64,000 bases of DNA from Fervidicella metallireducens AeB (GCF_000601455.1 NZ_AZQP01000006.1:1-64000); one strand, 5' to 3'. Shown: positions 40,503 to 50,568, counted from the first letter of the stretch. The notes: generated by a model from the letters alone, not told the origin. A program made the numbers and translations.

Positions 40503-40513
40503 TTTCAAACTAA

Positions 40514-40525
40514 TTGTGATATAAT
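40514..40525 (+). promoter_or_regulatory. Possible ackA promoter (extended -10)
   Basis: TGTGATATAAT with TATAAT at 40520-40525; no good -35. It would give ackA a start separate from pta. Confidence 0.4.
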
Positions 40526-40578
40526 GTTAAAAGTTAAAAATTTAATATATTAAATCATTTTTGAAAGGAGTTACAGTA

Positions 40579-41775
40579 ATGAAGGTATTAGTTATCAACT
40601 GTGGCAGTTCATCATTAAAGTATCAATTGATTAACATGGACAATGAAAAGGTAATGGCAAAGGGTCTTGTAGAAAGAATAGGAATTGAAGGCTCAATATT
40701 AACTCACAGACCAGAGGGTATGGATAAAGTGGTTATAGAACAACCTATGAAAGATCACAAGGATGCAATAAAACTTGTACTTGATGCCCTTGTGGATTCA
40801 AAACATGGTGTTATAAAAGACATGTCTGAAATTTCAGCTGTAGGACATAGAGTTGTTCACGCAGGTGAAAAATATGCTTGTTCAGTATTATTAAATGATG
40901 ATGTAATGAAAGCTCTAGATGAGTGTATACATTTAGCTCCATTACATAATCCTCCAAATATAATAGGTATTAATGCTTGTAAGGCTTTAATGCCAAATAC
41001 TCCTATGGTAGGTGTTTTCGATACTGCATTCCATCAAACTATGCCAAAGGAAGCATTTATTTACGCTCTACCATATGAATTATATGAAAAATATGGAATA
41101 AGAAGATACGGATTCCATGGAACTTCACATAAATATGTATCACAAGTTGCTGCAGATATGTTAGGAAAAGATATAAAAGACTGCAAGATTGTAACTTGTC
41201 ATTTAGGAAATGGAGCAAGTTGTGCAGCTGTTTCAGGTGGTAATTCAATTGATACAAGCATGGGCTTTACTCCTCTTGAAGGTTTAGCAATGGGAACTAG
41301 ATGTGGAGATATGGATCCAGCAATAGTTACTTTCCTTCAGGGAACTGCAGGTATGTCTGCTGAAGAAGTAAATAATTTAATGAATAAAAAATCAGGAGTT
41401 CTTGGAATTTCAGGAGTCAGCAGTGACTTTAGAGATATAGAAGGAGCTGCACAAGAAGGCAACGAAAGAGCTCAGTTAGCACTTGATGTATATACATATA
41501 GAGTGAGAAAGTATATAGGAGCTTATGCAGCTGCTATGGGTGGAGTAGATGCGGTTGTATTTACTGCTGGATTAGGAGAAAATTCACCAGAAACAAGACT
41601 TGAAATTTGTAAAGGTCTTGAATTTTTAGGAATAAAGATAGATGAAGAGAAGAATAATGTAAGAGGTAAAGCTGTTGATGTTTCAGCAGAAGGTTCAAAG
41701 GTAAAAGTATTTGTTATACCTACTAATGAGGAACTGATGATAGCAAGAGATACAAAAGAAATTATTAATGGTTAA
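40579..41775 (+). CDS. ackA: Acetate kinase
   Basis: Makes ATP and acetate from acetyl phosphate. 398 residues with [14 protein letters not shown], the substrate motifs GHRVVHAGE and GFHGTSH, LGNGAS and [12 protein letters not shown] at 40579 follows AAAGGAG; in-frame codons before it are in the leader. Together with pta it is the substrate-level ATP route of a fermenter. Confidence 0.97.
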   Translation: MKVLVINCGSSSLKYQLINMDNEKVMAKGLVERIGIEGSILTHRPEGMDKVVIEQPMKDHKDAIKLVLDALVDSKHGVIKDMSEISAVGHRVVHAGEKYACSVLLNDDVMKALDECIHLAPLHNPPNIIGINACKALMPNTPMVGVFDTAFHQTMPKEAFIYALPYELYEKYGIRRYGFHGTSHKYVSQVAADMLGKDIKDCKIVTCHLGNGASCAAVSGGNSIDTSMGFTPLEGLAMGTRCGDMDPAIVTFLQGTAGMSAEEVNNLMNKKSGVLGISGVSSDFRDIEGAAQEGNERAQLALDVYTYRVRKYIGAYAAAMGGVDAVVFTAGLGENSPETRLEICKGLEFLGIKIDEEKNNVRGKAVDVSAEGSKVKVFVIPTNEELMIARDTKEIING

Positions 41776-41790
41776 TAATTTTAGATAAAT

Positions 41791-41827
41791 AGAATAATAT
41801 TCTAGTTTAAACCTAGAATATTATTCT
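41791..41827 (+). terminator. Hairpin terminator after ackA
   Basis: Perfect 15-bp stem (41791-41805 with 41813-41827) and a seven-base loop; the T run is weak. Confidence 0.7.
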
Positions 41828-41836
41828 AATTTATTC

Positions 41837-41865
41837 TTGACTTTTTTATGCCAAATTAATATAAT
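41837..41865 (+). promoter_or_regulatory. Promoter for yceD-rpmF
   Basis: TTGACT, 17 bases, TATAAT: near-perfect housekeeping promoter. Confidence 0.85.
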
Positions 41866-41894
41866 AATCATGGCATGTATTATGAGGTGAGCGT

Positions 41895-42389
41895 ATGATT
41901 TTAGATGTTTCAAGGCTTTTGACAAAGAAAGTAGATCAAATGAAATTTGAAATGTTGTTTGAAACAGATCAAATTGAAAGAGATGATTTTCAGTTGGAGT
42001 TGGTTTCACCGATAAGTGTTGTCGGTAATGCTTACTATGACGGAGAGATAGTAAATGTTATCGGTAACATATCGTTGGTAATTAAAACTCTATGCTCACG
42101 TTGCTTAAACTCTGTTGATTACCATTTAACAATTGATTTTGATGAATTATTTTCAAAATCCAAGAGGGATGAAGATATTTATCCTTTTTCAGAAAACTAC
42201 ATAGATTTGAAAGATATGGTTATTGATAATATAATCATGTCTTTGCCCTTTAAACCACTATGTAGTGAAGAATGTAAGGGATTATGCCCAGTTTGTGGTA
42301 AAAATTTAAACTTAGGTCAGTGTGACTGTAATAGAGATAATATTGATCCGAGATTTGCAGCACTTAAAGACCTTTTTAAAGGTAAATGA
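41895..42389 (+). CDS. yceD: YceD/DUF177 family protein
   Basis: 164 residues of the DUF177 family, implicated in 23S rRNA accumulation or processing in other organisms. It has the central Cys pair CSRC and a C-terminal Cys cluster (CSEECKGLCPVCG then CDC) typical of Firmicute forms. TGAGGTGAG precedes the ATG. Always found just before rpmF, here by 12 bases. Confidence 0.92.
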   Translation: MILDVSRLLTKKVDQMKFEMLFETDQIERDDFQLELVSPISVVGNAYYDGEIVNVIGNISLVIKTLCSRCLNSVDYHLTIDFDELFSKSKRDEDIYPFSENYIDLKDMVIDNIIMSLPFKPLCSEECKGLCPVCGKNLNLGQCDCNRDNIDPRFAALKDLFKGK

Positions 42390-42401
42390 GGAGGTGTTAC
42401 A

Positions 42402-42578
42402 ATGGGAAATCCAGCAAGAAGACATTCAAATGCTAGAACTAACAAGAGAAGAGCTCAGACTTGGAAACTTGAGATGCCAGGTATGGTAGAGTGCCCACAA
42501 TGTCACGAAATGAAACTTGCACATAGAGTATGTGGAAATTGTGGCCATTATAAAAATAGAACAGTTGTAGAAAAGTAA
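42402..42578 (+). CDS. rpmF: 50S ribosomal protein L32
   Basis: 58 residues: MGNPARRHSNARTNKRRAQ and a zinc ribbon with C31, C34, C44 and C47. GAGGAGGTG precedes the ATG. Cotranscribed with yceD. Confidence 0.97.
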   Translation: MGNPARRHSNARTNKRRAQTWKLEMPGMVECPQCHEMKLAHRVCGNCGHYKNRTVVEK

Positions 42579-42583
42579 TAAAT

Positions 42584-42615
42584 AGAGAAAGTCTTTAATG
42601 ACTTTCTCTTTTTTT
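42584..42615 (+). terminator. Intrinsic terminator after rpmF
   Basis: Ten-bp stem AGAGAAAGTC/GACTTTCTCT, loop TTTAAT, then T. The gene-free stretch after it (to 42917) holds an AT-rich region with a loose hairpin (AGTTACA with TGTAACT) and the fapR promoter; I see no gene there. Confidence 0.92.
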
Positions 42616-42842
42616 AACTAGAAAAAACTTATAGAACATTGAGTTGTTAAGATTTTATAAAGAATAAAATTTATTGGAAGATAAAGATGAAATTTTTACT
42701 TGAATATAGTTACAGTCAGTAAAAGTACATTGCAATTATGAAGATAGTAAAGTAAGATTTTGTAACTCTTTATATCAAGTAATAAATTGTTTATAATACT
42801 AGTAAGTCAAATATTCAGTAAATTTTGCAATAATAAAAGATA

Positions 42843-42871
42843 TTGATTTATTTTAAAATGTCCTATATACT
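42843..42871 (+). promoter_or_regulatory. Promoter of the fapR-plsX-fab operon
   Basis: TTGATT, 17 bases, TATACT. The predicted transcription start (about 42878) falls in the FapR operator. Confidence 0.8.
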
Positions 42872-42876
42872 TAATA

Positions 42877-42893
42877 TTAGTAGTAGGTCATAA
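42877..42893 (+). promoter_or_regulatory. FapR operator
   Basis: The 17 bases TTAGTAGTAGGTCATAA closely resemble the known FapR site, which starts TTAGTA and ends in TAA with partial two-fold symmetry. It covers the transcription start of the operon that encodes FapR itself. Confidence 0.75.
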
Positions 42894-42917
42894 AAATAAG
42901 TATAAGGAGTGGGACCT

Positions 42918-43490
42918 ATGAACGCAAAACTCAGGAAGCATGAAAGACAGCTTAAGTTACAAGAACTATTGAAGGAAGAACCTTTTATAACGGATGAAGA
43001 ACTTGCTTTAAAATTTGGAATTTCAGTACAAACCATAAGACTTGATAGGATGGAACTTGGAATTCCAGAACTTAGAGAGAGAGTAAAAAGTGTTGCTGAA
43101 AATAAGTTTTCAAAAGTTAAAGCTATTGCAGGAAAAGAATTTGTTGGGGACCTAATTGACATTGTTCCAGGGAAAAACGCAATTTCTATCTTAGATACGG
43201 ATAATAACATGGTCTTTGAAAAAACTAAAGTAGTGAAGGGGCAATATATCTATTCCATGGCTGAAACATTGGCTTTAGCAATAGTCGATGCAAAAGCTGC
43301 TCTGACAGGTGTGGCTAATATAAAATATAAAAGGCCTGTCTATTCTGGTGAACGATTAGTTGCAAAAGGTGAAGTTATAAGAACTCGGGGAAATAAATTT
43401 TTTGTCTGGGTGTTTATTTATATTAATCAACAAGAAGTATTCAGAGGTAAATTTGTATTAGCTGCATTAAAGGAAAGTAAAGGAGAGTAG
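42918..43490 (+). CDS. fapR: Fatty acid biosynthesis transcriptional regulator FapR
   Basis: Represses fatty acid and phospholipid genes and is released by malonyl-CoA. 190 residues: N-terminal helix-turn-helix (EELALKFGISVQTIRLDRME) and a C-terminal hot-dog domain that binds malonyl-CoA (MAETLALAIVDAKAALTG). ATG at 42918 follows AAGGAGTGGG. It heads the operon it controls. Confidence 0.95.
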   Translation: MNAKLRKHERQLKLQELLKEEPFITDEELALKFGISVQTIRLDRMELGIPELRERVKSVAENKFSKVKAIAGKEFVGDLIDIVPGKNAISILDTDNNMVFEKTKVVKGQYIYSMAETLALAIVDAKAALTGVANIKYKRPVYSGERLVAKGEVIRTRGNKFFVWVFIYINQQEVFRGKFVLAALKESKGE

Positions 43491-43493
43491 TTT

Positions 43494-44486
43494 ATGAAGA
43501 TAGTTATAGATGCTATGGGTGGAGATAATGCACCATACGAAATAGTTAAGGGGGCTATTGAAGCTTCAAAGGAATTCAAAACTGATATTATTTTAGTGGG
43601 AGACAGTAATAAAATTGAAGAAGCTTTAAATAACTATGGGTTAGATAAAAACAATTTTGAAATTGTACACACATCCGAAGTGATAACAAATGAAGATTCA
43701 CCAACAATTTCAATTAGGAGAAAAAAAGATTCATCAATGGTTGTAGGTATGAAGCTTGTTAAGGAAGGTAAAGCAGATGCATTTATATCTGCAGGAAATA
43801 CAGGTGCATTGTTAGCTGGTGGGCTTTTCGTAATAGGAAGAATAAAAGGAATAGATAGACCTGCATTAACTCCTGTAATTCCTGGGAAAAATGGTCATTT
43901 TCTATTAATGGATGCTGGTGCAAATGCTGAATGTAAAAGCATCAACATATTACAATTTGCTCTAATGGGAAGTATATATTCTAAAAAGGTACTTAAGAAA
44001 GATAATCCTTCTGTAGGACTTGTTAACATAGGTGCTGAAGAAGAAAAAGGTACTGAATTTACAAAGGAGTGTTTTAAACTTTTAAGGGAAAGTACTCTGA
44101 ATTTTAAGGGTAATATTGAGGGTAGGTATATACCAGATGGTGATATTGATGTGGTAGTTTGTGATGGATTTACAGGAAATATAATTTTAAAGTTGTATGA
44201 AGGTGTATCACAAACAATTTTTAAAATACTAAAGGAAGAAATATTGTCATCTTTCACAACAAAATTAGGTGGCTTGCTACTCAAGCCAGTTTTTAGCAAA
44301 TTTAAGAAAAAATTTGATTACACTGAACATGGTGGTGCAATTTTGCTTGGAATTGATGGTTTAGTAATAAAGGCACATGGCAGTTCAAACGCAAAGGCTA
44401 TAAAAAATGCAATAAAACAAGCTATATTATGTATAGAAGGTAATGTGGTAAATTCAATAAAAAGCGAGATTGAGCATATTAATTAA
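43494..44486 (+). CDS. plsX: Phosphate acyltransferase PlsX
   Basis: Makes acyl phosphate from acyl-ACP, the first step to phosphatidic acid with PlsY. 330 residues: IVIDAMGGDNAP, SAGNTGAL and VCDGFTGNIILK. Three bases after fapR. Also the entry point for acyl phosphates made by the FakA kinase. Confidence 0.96.
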   Translation: MKIVIDAMGGDNAPYEIVKGAIEASKEFKTDIILVGDSNKIEEALNNYGLDKNNFEIVHTSEVITNEDSPTISIRRKKDSSMVVGMKLVKEGKADAFISAGNTGALLAGGLFVIGRIKGIDRPALTPVIPGKNGHFLLMDAGANAECKSINILQFALMGSIYSKKVLKKDNPSVGLVNIGAEEEKGTEFTKECFKLLRESTLNFKGNIEGRYIPDGDIDVVVCDGFTGNIILKLYEGVSQTIFKILKEEILSSFTTKLGGLLLKPVFSKFKKKFDYTEHGGAILLGIDGLVIKAHGSSNAKAIKNAIKQAILCIEGNVVNSIKSEIEHIN

Positions 44487-44506
44487 ATCTTTTAGGAGAG
44501 ATAGAA

Positions 44507-45493
44507 ATGATTTATAATGCGGGTATAACGGGAATAGGAATATCTGTACCGAATAAAATTTTAACCAATCATGACCTTGAAGAAATGGTTGAAACCAGTA
44601 ATGAATGGATAATAACAAGAACTGGGATTAAAGAAAGAAGAATTGTAAATAGTGATGAAGCAGCTTCTGATTTATCAACAGATGCCGCAAAAAAAGCTTT
44701 GCAAATGGCAAAAATTAATGCTGAAGAAGTAGATTTAATTATTGTATGTACCGTAACTCCAGACATGATGTATCCTTCAACTGCGGCATTAGTTCAAAAT
44801 AACATTGGTGCAAATAAAGCTGCGGCTTTTGATCTATCTGCAGGTTGTACTGGTTTTATTTACGGTGTTACAGTGGCTACACAGTTTATTAATAGTGGAT
44901 TTTATAAAAATATTTTAGTGATTGGATGCGACATATTGTCAAAAGTAACTGATTTTACAAATAGAAATACATGTGTTTTATTTGGAGATGGAGCTGGAGC
45001 AGTTGTAATTTCCAGGACTGAGGATGTCGGTGTAATAGATGCATATATAAAGGCTGATGGTTCTGGTGGTGAATATCTTTATTTACCTGCAGGCGGTTCT
45101 AGAATGCCAGCTTCTATTGATACAGTAAACCAAAAATTACATTATACTTTTATGAATGGAACTGAGGTATTTAAATTTGCAGTAAAAGCCATGCCTGAAG
45201 CGGTTAATTGTGTACTTGAAAAGTCTAACTGCAATATTGATGAAATTGATTATTTTATACCACATCAGGCAAATATAAGGATTATAGAGTCAGCTACGAA
45301 AAGGCTTGGAATACCTATGGATAAAATTGGTATAACAATAGATAAATATGGGAATATGTCTTCAGCATCAATTCCGGTTACACTTTTTGAGGCATACGCA
45401 GATGGAAAAATAAAAAAAGGTAACAAGGTTATTCTTGTTGGTTTTGGAGCTGGGCTGACTTATGGTTCTGTATTGTTAAATTGGTTATTGTAG
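44507..45493 (+). CDS. fabH: 3-oxoacyl-ACP synthase III
   Basis: Starts fatty acid synthesis by condensing acetyl-CoA or branched acyl-CoA with malonyl-ACP. 328 residues with catalytic C114 (LSAGCTGF), His in PHQANIR and Asn in YGNMSSAS. TAGGAGAG precedes the ATG. Confidence 0.97.
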   Translation: MIYNAGITGIGISVPNKILTNHDLEEMVETSNEWIITRTGIKERRIVNSDEAASDLSTDAAKKALQMAKINAEEVDLIIVCTVTPDMMYPSTAALVQNNIGANKAAAFDLSAGCTGFIYGVTVATQFINSGFYKNILVIGCDILSKVTDFTNRNTCVLFGDGAGAVVISRTEDVGVIDAYIKADGSGGEYLYLPAGGSRMPASIDTVNQKLHYTFMNGTEVFKFAVKAMPEAVNCVLEKSNCNIDEIDYFIPHQANIRIIESATKRLGIPMDKIGITIDKYGNMSSASIPVTLFEAYADGKIKKGNKVILVGFGAGLTYGSVLLNWLL

Positions 45494-45504
45494 GAGGTGC
45501 TAAA

Positions 45505-46437
45505 TTGAGAACAAGAATTTGTGAAATGTTAAATATCAAGTATCCAATTTTTCAAGGTGGAATGGCATGGGTATCTACATATCATTTAGCTGCTGCGGTT
45601 TCAGAAGCCGGTGGTTTAGGAATAATAGCTGCAGGAAATGCAGATGCTGAATATGTAAGAGAACAGATAAAAAGAATTAGGCAGATAACTGACAAACCTT
45701 TTGGTGTAAATGTTATGTTGTTGTCTCCATATGTTGATGAAGTAATGAATGTGATTATTGAGGAAAGAGTTCCTGTCATTACAACAGGAGCTGGTAACCC
45801 AGGAAAATATATAAGAGCGCTAAAGGAAGCAGGCACAAAAATTATTCCTGTTGTTCCATCTGTTGCATTAGCAAAGAAAATGGAAAAAGATGGAGTTGAT
45901 GGAGTAATAGCAGAAGGAACAGAATCAGGAGGACATATTGGCGAATTAACAACAATGTGTTTGGTACCTCAGGTTGTTGACGCTGTAACTATTCCTGTAA
46001 TTGCAGCTGGAGGAATAGCAGATGGTAGGGGAATGTTAGCAGCATTTGCATTAGGTGCAGAGGGGGTTCAGATTGGAACAAGGTTTGTTTGCTCTGAGGA
46101 ATGTACTGTGCACCTGAATTATAAAAATGCAATAATATCTGCTAAAGACAGGGATGCTGTTGCTTCAGGAAGATCTACTGGTCACCCAATAAGATGTTTA
46201 AAAAATAAGCTAACCAGAGAGTTTGATAAACTAGAAGAACAAAGAGCACCAAAAGAGGATATTGAAAAATTAGGAATTGGTGCATTAAGAAGAGCAGTAA
46301 TCGAAGGGGATGTAGATAAAGGATCGGTAATGGCAGGTCAAATATCTGGATTAATTAAAGATATAAAACCATGTAAAGAGATTATTGAGGATTTAATAAA
46401 AGATTATCAGAATACATTAAATAAATTAAGAGGATGA
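45505..46437 (+). CDS. fabK: Enoyl-ACP reductase II (FMN-dependent)
   Basis: Reduces enoyl-ACP in the last step of each elongation cycle. A 310-residue nitronate-monooxygenase-like FMN barrel: YPIFQGGMAWVS, GIIAAGNA, EGTESGGHIGE and GAEGVQIGTRF. TTG at 45505 is preferred because TAGGAGGTG lies eight bases upstream; an earlier in-frame start would overlap fabH. FabK replaces FabI and is naturally insensitive to triclosan. Confidence 0.93.
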   Translation: MRTRICEMLNIKYPIFQGGMAWVSTYHLAAAVSEAGGLGIIAAGNADAEYVREQIKRIRQITDKPFGVNVMLLSPYVDEVMNVIIEERVPVITTGAGNPGKYIRALKEAGTKIIPVVPSVALAKKMEKDGVDGVIAEGTESGGHIGELTTMCLVPQVVDAVTIPVIAAGGIADGRGMLAAFALGAEGVQIGTRFVCSEECTVHLNYKNAIISAKDRDAVASGRSTGHPIRCLKNKLTREFDKLEEQRAPKEDIEKLGIGALRRAVIEGDVDKGSVMAGQISGLIKDIKPCKEIIEDLIKDYQNTLNKLRG

Positions 46438-46439
46438 TA

Positions 46440-47381
46440 ATGATGAGAAGAGTCGCATTTATTTTTTCAGGTCAGGGATCTCAATATCCAGGAATGGGAA
46501 GGGAGATATATGAGAACTTTAAGTGTGCAAGGCATATTTTTGATAAAGCTAATGAAATATTAGATATAGATGTAAAAAGCCTTTGTTTTCAAGGACCTGA
46601 AAGCGAATTATCTAAAACAGAAAATACGCAACCATGTATGGTAACAACTTCTACTGCAATTGTAGAAGTATTAAGAGAATATAATATTAAAGCAGACTAT
46701 ACTGCTGGTTTAAGTCTGGGGGAGTATTCTGCCTTAATCTATGCTGGTTCCTTTAGTTTTGAGGATGGAGTAAAACTAGTTCATAAGAGAGGGAAGATAA
46801 TGCAGGACGCTGTTCCTGAAGGTAGGGGAGCAATGTCAGCAGTGATGGGACTTGATAGGAAAACTGTTGAAGAAATTTGCAGGAGTCTATCAAATGAAGG
46901 AATTGTTGAAATTGCTAATTTTAATTGTCCTGGGCAAATAGTTATTTCCGGTGAAAGAAATGCTGTTGAAAAGGCTAATATTGAGTTGAAATCTGCAGGT
47001 GCTTCAAAAACAGTCGTACTCAATGTAAGTGGACCATTTCATTCCAGCCTTTTAAATGAAGCAAGTATAGAGCTTGAGAAAGAGCTGATAAAAATTGATA
47101 TTAACTCACCAAATATCAAAGTAATATCTAATTACGACAATGAATATTATAGTGGTAAAGTAACTGATATAGTATATAAATTAAAAAAACAAATTTCATC
47201 ATCGGTTAGATGGGAAGATAACATGAGAAAAATGATTGATGATGGAGTTGAATTATTTATAGAAATAGGACCGGGAAAGACTTTGACAAGTTTTATGAGA
47301 AAAATAGATAAATCCATTAAAGTTTTAAATGTTGAGGACATGAAAAGTTTAGACAAACTATTAATGGAAATTGGACGTTAG
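46440..47381 (+). CDS. fabD: Malonyl CoA-ACP transacylase
   Basis: Loads malonate onto acyl carrier protein. About 313 residues: FIFSGQGSQYPGMG, nucleophile Ser in AGLSLGEYSAL and His in VSGPFHSSLL. The start is one of three close ATG codons (46434, 46440, 46443); AAGAGG at 46428-46433 favours the second or third. Start lies at the fabK stop. Confidence 0.95.
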   Translation: MMRRVAFIFSGQGSQYPGMGREIYENFKCARHIFDKANEILDIDVKSLCFQGPESELSKTENTQPCMVTTSTAIVEVLREYNIKADYTAGLSLGEYSALIYAGSFSFEDGVKLVHKRGKIMQDAVPEGRGAMSAVMGLDRKTVEEICRSLSNEGIVEIANFNCPGQIVISGERNAVEKANIELKSAGASKTVVLNVSGPFHSSLLNEASIELEKELIKIDINSPNIKVISNYDNEYYSGKVTDIVYKLKKQISSSVRWEDNMRKMIDDGVELFIEIGPGKTLTSFMRKIDKSIKVLNVEDMKSLDKLLMEIGR

Positions 47382-47395
47382 CTAGGAGGTTCGAA

Positions 47396-48139
47396 ATGAA
47401 ACTTAAAAACAGGATTGCTTTAATAACGGGTGCTTCAACTGGAATTGGTAGAGCTATAGCAATGAAATACGCACAGGAAGGTGCTCATGTCATTATAAAC
47501 TATATTGGAAATCAATCAGTTGCAGAAGAAGCTGTGGAAGAAATCAAGGGACTTGGTGGTAGTGCAGAAATGTATAAATGTGATATTTCTAGTTATTCAG
47601 AAGTTGAAAATATGGTAGATGAGCTCGTTGCAAAGCATGGGAAGATAGATATACTTGTAAATAATGCAGGTATTACCAAAGATTCATTAGTAATGAGAAT
47701 GTCAATAGAAGATTTCCAGAAAGTGATAGACATAAATTTAAATGGAACCTTCAATACTATAAAAGCATTGTCAAGGTATATGTTAAAGGAAAGACAGGGT
47801 AAAATAATCAATATTGCATCTGTAGTTGGTATTACTGGTAATGCTGGTCAGGCAAATTATGCAGCTTCTAAGGCAGGTGTTATTGCTCTAACAAAGTCAG
47901 TTGCAAAAGAATTTGCCACTAGAAATATTAATGTAAATGCAATTGCACCAGGATATATACAAACTAAGATGACAGATGTTCTAAATGAAAAAGTAAAAGA
48001 AGAAATTTTATCAAGGATTCCTATGAAAACTATAGGAAGTCCTGAAGATATTGCAAAAACAGCGTTATTTTTAGCGTCAGAAGATTCTAACTATATCACA
48101 GGTCAGGTAATAAATGTTGACGGAGGCATGGTTATGTAA
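47396..48139 (+). CDS. fabG: 3-oxoacyl-ACP reductase
   Basis: NADPH-dependent reductase of the elongation cycle. 247-residue short-chain dehydrogenase: TGASTGIGRAIA, NNAGIT, catalytic YAASKAG and the C-terminal TGQVINVDGGM. TAGGAGG precedes the ATG. Confidence 0.97.
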   Translation: MKLKNRIALITGASTGIGRAIAMKYAQEGAHVIINYIGNQSVAEEAVEEIKGLGGSAEMYKCDISSYSEVENMVDELVAKHGKIDILVNNAGITKDSLVMRMSIEDFQKVIDINLNGTFNTIKALSRYMLKERQGKIINIASVVGITGNAGQANYAASKAGVIALTKSVAKEFATRNINVNAIAPGYIQTKMTDVLNEKVKEEILSRIPMKTIGSPEDIAKTALFLASEDSNYITGQVINVDGGMVM

Positions 48140-48177
48140 TATTATTATAGTTGATTCATTGAAGGGAGGTGAATTGG

Positions 48178-48411
48178 ATGATATTTGAAAAAGTTAAAGA
48201 AAGAATATCAGATATCCTAGGGGTTGATGCTGATGAAGTAACTATGGAATCATCATTCATGGATGACCTTGGGGCAGATTCTCTTGATGTTGTTGAGTTA
48301 ATAATGGCTTTAGAAGAGGAATTTGAAATAGAAATTCCAGATGAAGAAGCTGAAAAAATTCAAACTGTTGGTGATGTTGTTGAGTACATAAAGGAACATA
48401 CTGACATGTAG
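48178..48411 (+). CDS. acpP: Acyl carrier protein
   Basis: 77 residues, acidic; Ser35 in [10 protein letters not shown] carries the phosphopantetheine arm. ATG at 48178 follows GGGAGGTGAA; an in-frame upstream start (48169) lies in that site. A terminator-like hairpin follows before fabF. Confidence 0.97.
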   Translation: MIFEKVKERISDILGVDADEVTMESSFMDDLGADSLDVVELIMALEEEFEIEIPDEEAEKIQTVGDVVEYIKEHTDM

Positions 48412-48418
48412 TAATAGT

Positions 48419-48440
48419 CCCGAAATATTTCGGGGCTTTT
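48419..48440 (+). terminator. Hairpin between acpP and fabF
   Basis: Palindrome CCCGAAATATTTCGGG followed by GCTTTT. Probably partial termination inside the operon, raising acpP over fabF. Confidence 0.65.
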
Positions 48441-48502
48441 AAACTGTGACATTTTTAAATTTACATAGATTACCTGTACCTGATGAAGTCAGGAGGATAA
48501 GA

Positions 48503-49741
48503 ATGAAAAAGAGAGTAGTTGTAACTGGATTAGGTGTAATCACATCTTTAGGTAAGGATGTAGAATTATTCTGGAATTCATTAATTGAGGGCAAAAGTGG
48601 TATAGATGTAATTGAAAGATTTGATACCAGTGAGTTGGGTATTAAAATAGCAGCAGAAATAAAAGATTTTCAACCTGAAAATTATTTTGATAAAAAAGAG
48701 GCTCGCAGAATGGATAGGAATACTCAATATGGGCTTGCTGCTGCTTTAATGGCATTGAAGGATGCAAACATCGATTTAGAGAAAATTAATAAAGACAGGT
48801 TAGGTGTAATACTGGGATGTGGTGTAGGAGGAATTGAAACCTTTGAAGATCAGATGTCAGTATTGATAGAAAAAGGGCCAAAGCGAGTAAGTCCATTCTT
48901 TATACCTATGATGATTGCTAACATGGCTGCAGGTCAGATTGCTATGTCCATTGGGGCAAGGGCAATAAATGAAACCGTAGTTACTGCATGTGCATCAGGT
49001 ACAAATGCAATTGGTGATGCTTATAATGCTATTTTAAGAGGAGAAGCTGACGTTATTATAACTGGAGGTACAGAAGCATCAATTACTCCACTTGCAATTT
49101 CAGGCTTTTCATCCATGAAGGCGTTGTCTACTAACAACGAGAACCCTAAAAAAGCTTCCCGTCCTTTTGATAAAAACAGGGATGGATTTGTAATGGGTGA
49201 GGGTTCAGGTATTTTGATACTAGAAGAATTAGAGCACGCTTTAAAAAGAAATGCTAAAATATATGCAGAAGTAGTTGGGTATGGAACAAGCTGTGATGCC
49301 TATCACATGACAGCACCAGATCCAGAGGGAAGTGGAGCAGCTTTAGCAATGAAAAAAGCTATAGAAGATGCAAAAATCCTTCCTGAGGATGTTGATTATA
49401 TAAATGCCCATGGAACATCAACTGGATTAAATGATAAACTTGAAACAAAGGCAATTAAGGCGGTTTTTAAGGAGAATGCTTATAATGTTGCTATAAGTTC
49501 AACAAAATCAATGACTGGACATCTTTTAGGTGCTGCAGGTGGAGTAGAAGGAGTGGTTATTGCGTTAGCAATAAAAAACAATATAATTCCACCAACAATT
49601 AACTTAGAAGAAAATGATGAGGAATGTGATTTATATTATGTTCCTAATAAAGCAGTTGAAAAAGTAGTGAATTATGCTATGTCAAATTCTTTTGGATTTG
49701 GGGGGCATAATGCAGTTATTTTAATGAAAAAATATGAATAA
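48503..49741 (+). CDS. fabF: 3-oxoacyl-ACP synthase II
   Basis: Elongating condensing enzyme. 412 residues with catalytic C163 (TACASGTNA) and His in NAHGTST and [12 protein letters not shown] at 48503 follows AGGAGGA; codons in frame before it lie in the acpP-fabF gap. Confidence 0.97.
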   Translation: MKKRVVVTGLGVITSLGKDVELFWNSLIEGKSGIDVIERFDTSELGIKIAAEIKDFQPENYFDKKEARRMDRNTQYGLAAALMALKDANIDLEKINKDRLGVILGCGVGGIETFEDQMSVLIEKGPKRVSPFFIPMMIANMAAGQIAMSIGARAINETVVTACASGTNAIGDAYNAILRGEADVIITGGTEASITPLAISGFSSMKALSTNNENPKKASRPFDKNRDGFVMGEGSGILILEELEHALKRNAKIYAEVVGYGTSCDAYHMTAPDPEGSGAALAMKKAIEDAKILPEDVDYINAHGTSTGLNDKLETKAIKAVFKENAYNVAISSTKSMTGHLLGAAGGVEGVVIALAIKNNIIPPTINLEENDEECDLYYVPNKAVEKVVNYAMSNSFGFGGHNAVILMKKYE

Positions 49742-49749
49742 TAAAATAA

Positions 49750-49780
49750 AAGCTAGAGTGAAACTCTAGCTTATATTTTG
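49750..49780 (+). terminator. Intrinsic terminator after fabF
   Basis: Ten-bp stem AAGCTAGAGT/ACTCTAGCTT with loop GAA, then TATATTTTG. Ends the fapR-fabF operon. Confidence 0.8.
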
Positions 49781-49851
49781 ACATAGAGGAAATAAATAAA
49801 TACTGAGCTTTTAGTTTACTTATTTCTTCGATGTCATTTGGGAGGTAAAGT

Positions 49852-50568
49852 ATGAATAGTGAGAGAAAAAAAATGTTGAAAGATTTTCAAGAGAAACTTG
49901 GTGTTCATTTTAATAAATTAGAATTATTAGATGTAGCTTTAACTCACAGCTCCTATGCAAATCAATTCAATCTTACATACAATGATCACAATGAGAGATT
50001 AGAGTTTTTAGGTGATTCAGTGTTAAGTATGATTGTAAGCGAGTACCTCTATAAAAAATATAAAAATAAACCTGAGGGTAAATTAACTCGTATAAGGGCA
50101 GGAGTTGTTTGTGAATCATCTTTAGCTGAAATATCAAGAAGATTAGGTGTAAATAGATACTTAAGGATAGGAAAAGGGGAGGAACTTTCAGGTGGACGCG
50201 AAAAAGACTCTCTATTAGCTGATGCATGTGAAGCTATTATTGCTGCTGTTTATTTAGATAGAGGATTCGAAAAAGCAAGAGATTTTGTATTAAAAAATTT
50301 AGAACAGAAAATAGAACTGTTCAGTGAATCTAAAAATTATAATGATTTTAAATCAAAATTACAGGAATATGTGCAAAAGAACTTAGCTGCAGCCATTAAG
50401 TATAACATATCCGGAGAATTTGGTCCTGATCATGACAAGACCTTTGAGATTGAAGTTTATTTGGATAATAAATGTTATGGAAGGGGAACAGGAAAAAGTA
50501 AAAAAGAGGCTGAACAATTAGCTGCAAAACAAGCATTAAAAGTTTTAGGAGTGGAGATAAATGACTAA
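49852..50568 (+). CDS. rnc: Ribonuclease III
   Basis: Cuts double-stranded RNA in rRNA processing. 238 residues with the signature NERLEFLGDSVL, the second metal Glu in DACEAIIAAVY and a C-terminal double-stranded RNA-binding domain (DFKSKLQEYVQ to KKEAEQLAAKQAL). GGGAGG precedes the ATG. Overlaps the next gene by eight bases. Confidence 0.97.
   Translation: MNSERKKMLKDFQEKLGVHFNKLELLDVALTHSSYANQFNLTYNDHNERLEFLGDSVLSMIVSEYLYKKYKNKPEGKLTRIRAGVVCESSLAEISRRLGVNRYLRIGKGEELSGGREKDSLLADACEAIIAAVYLDRGFEKARDFVLKNLEQKIELFSESKNYNDFKSKLQEYVQKNLAAAIKYNISGEFGPDHDKTFEIEVYLDNKCYGRGTGKSKKEAEQLAAKQALKVLGVEIND

Noticed and set aside
43895-44299. 134-codon frame antisense to plsX
   Set aside because: Mirrors conserved plsX codons and has no start signal.
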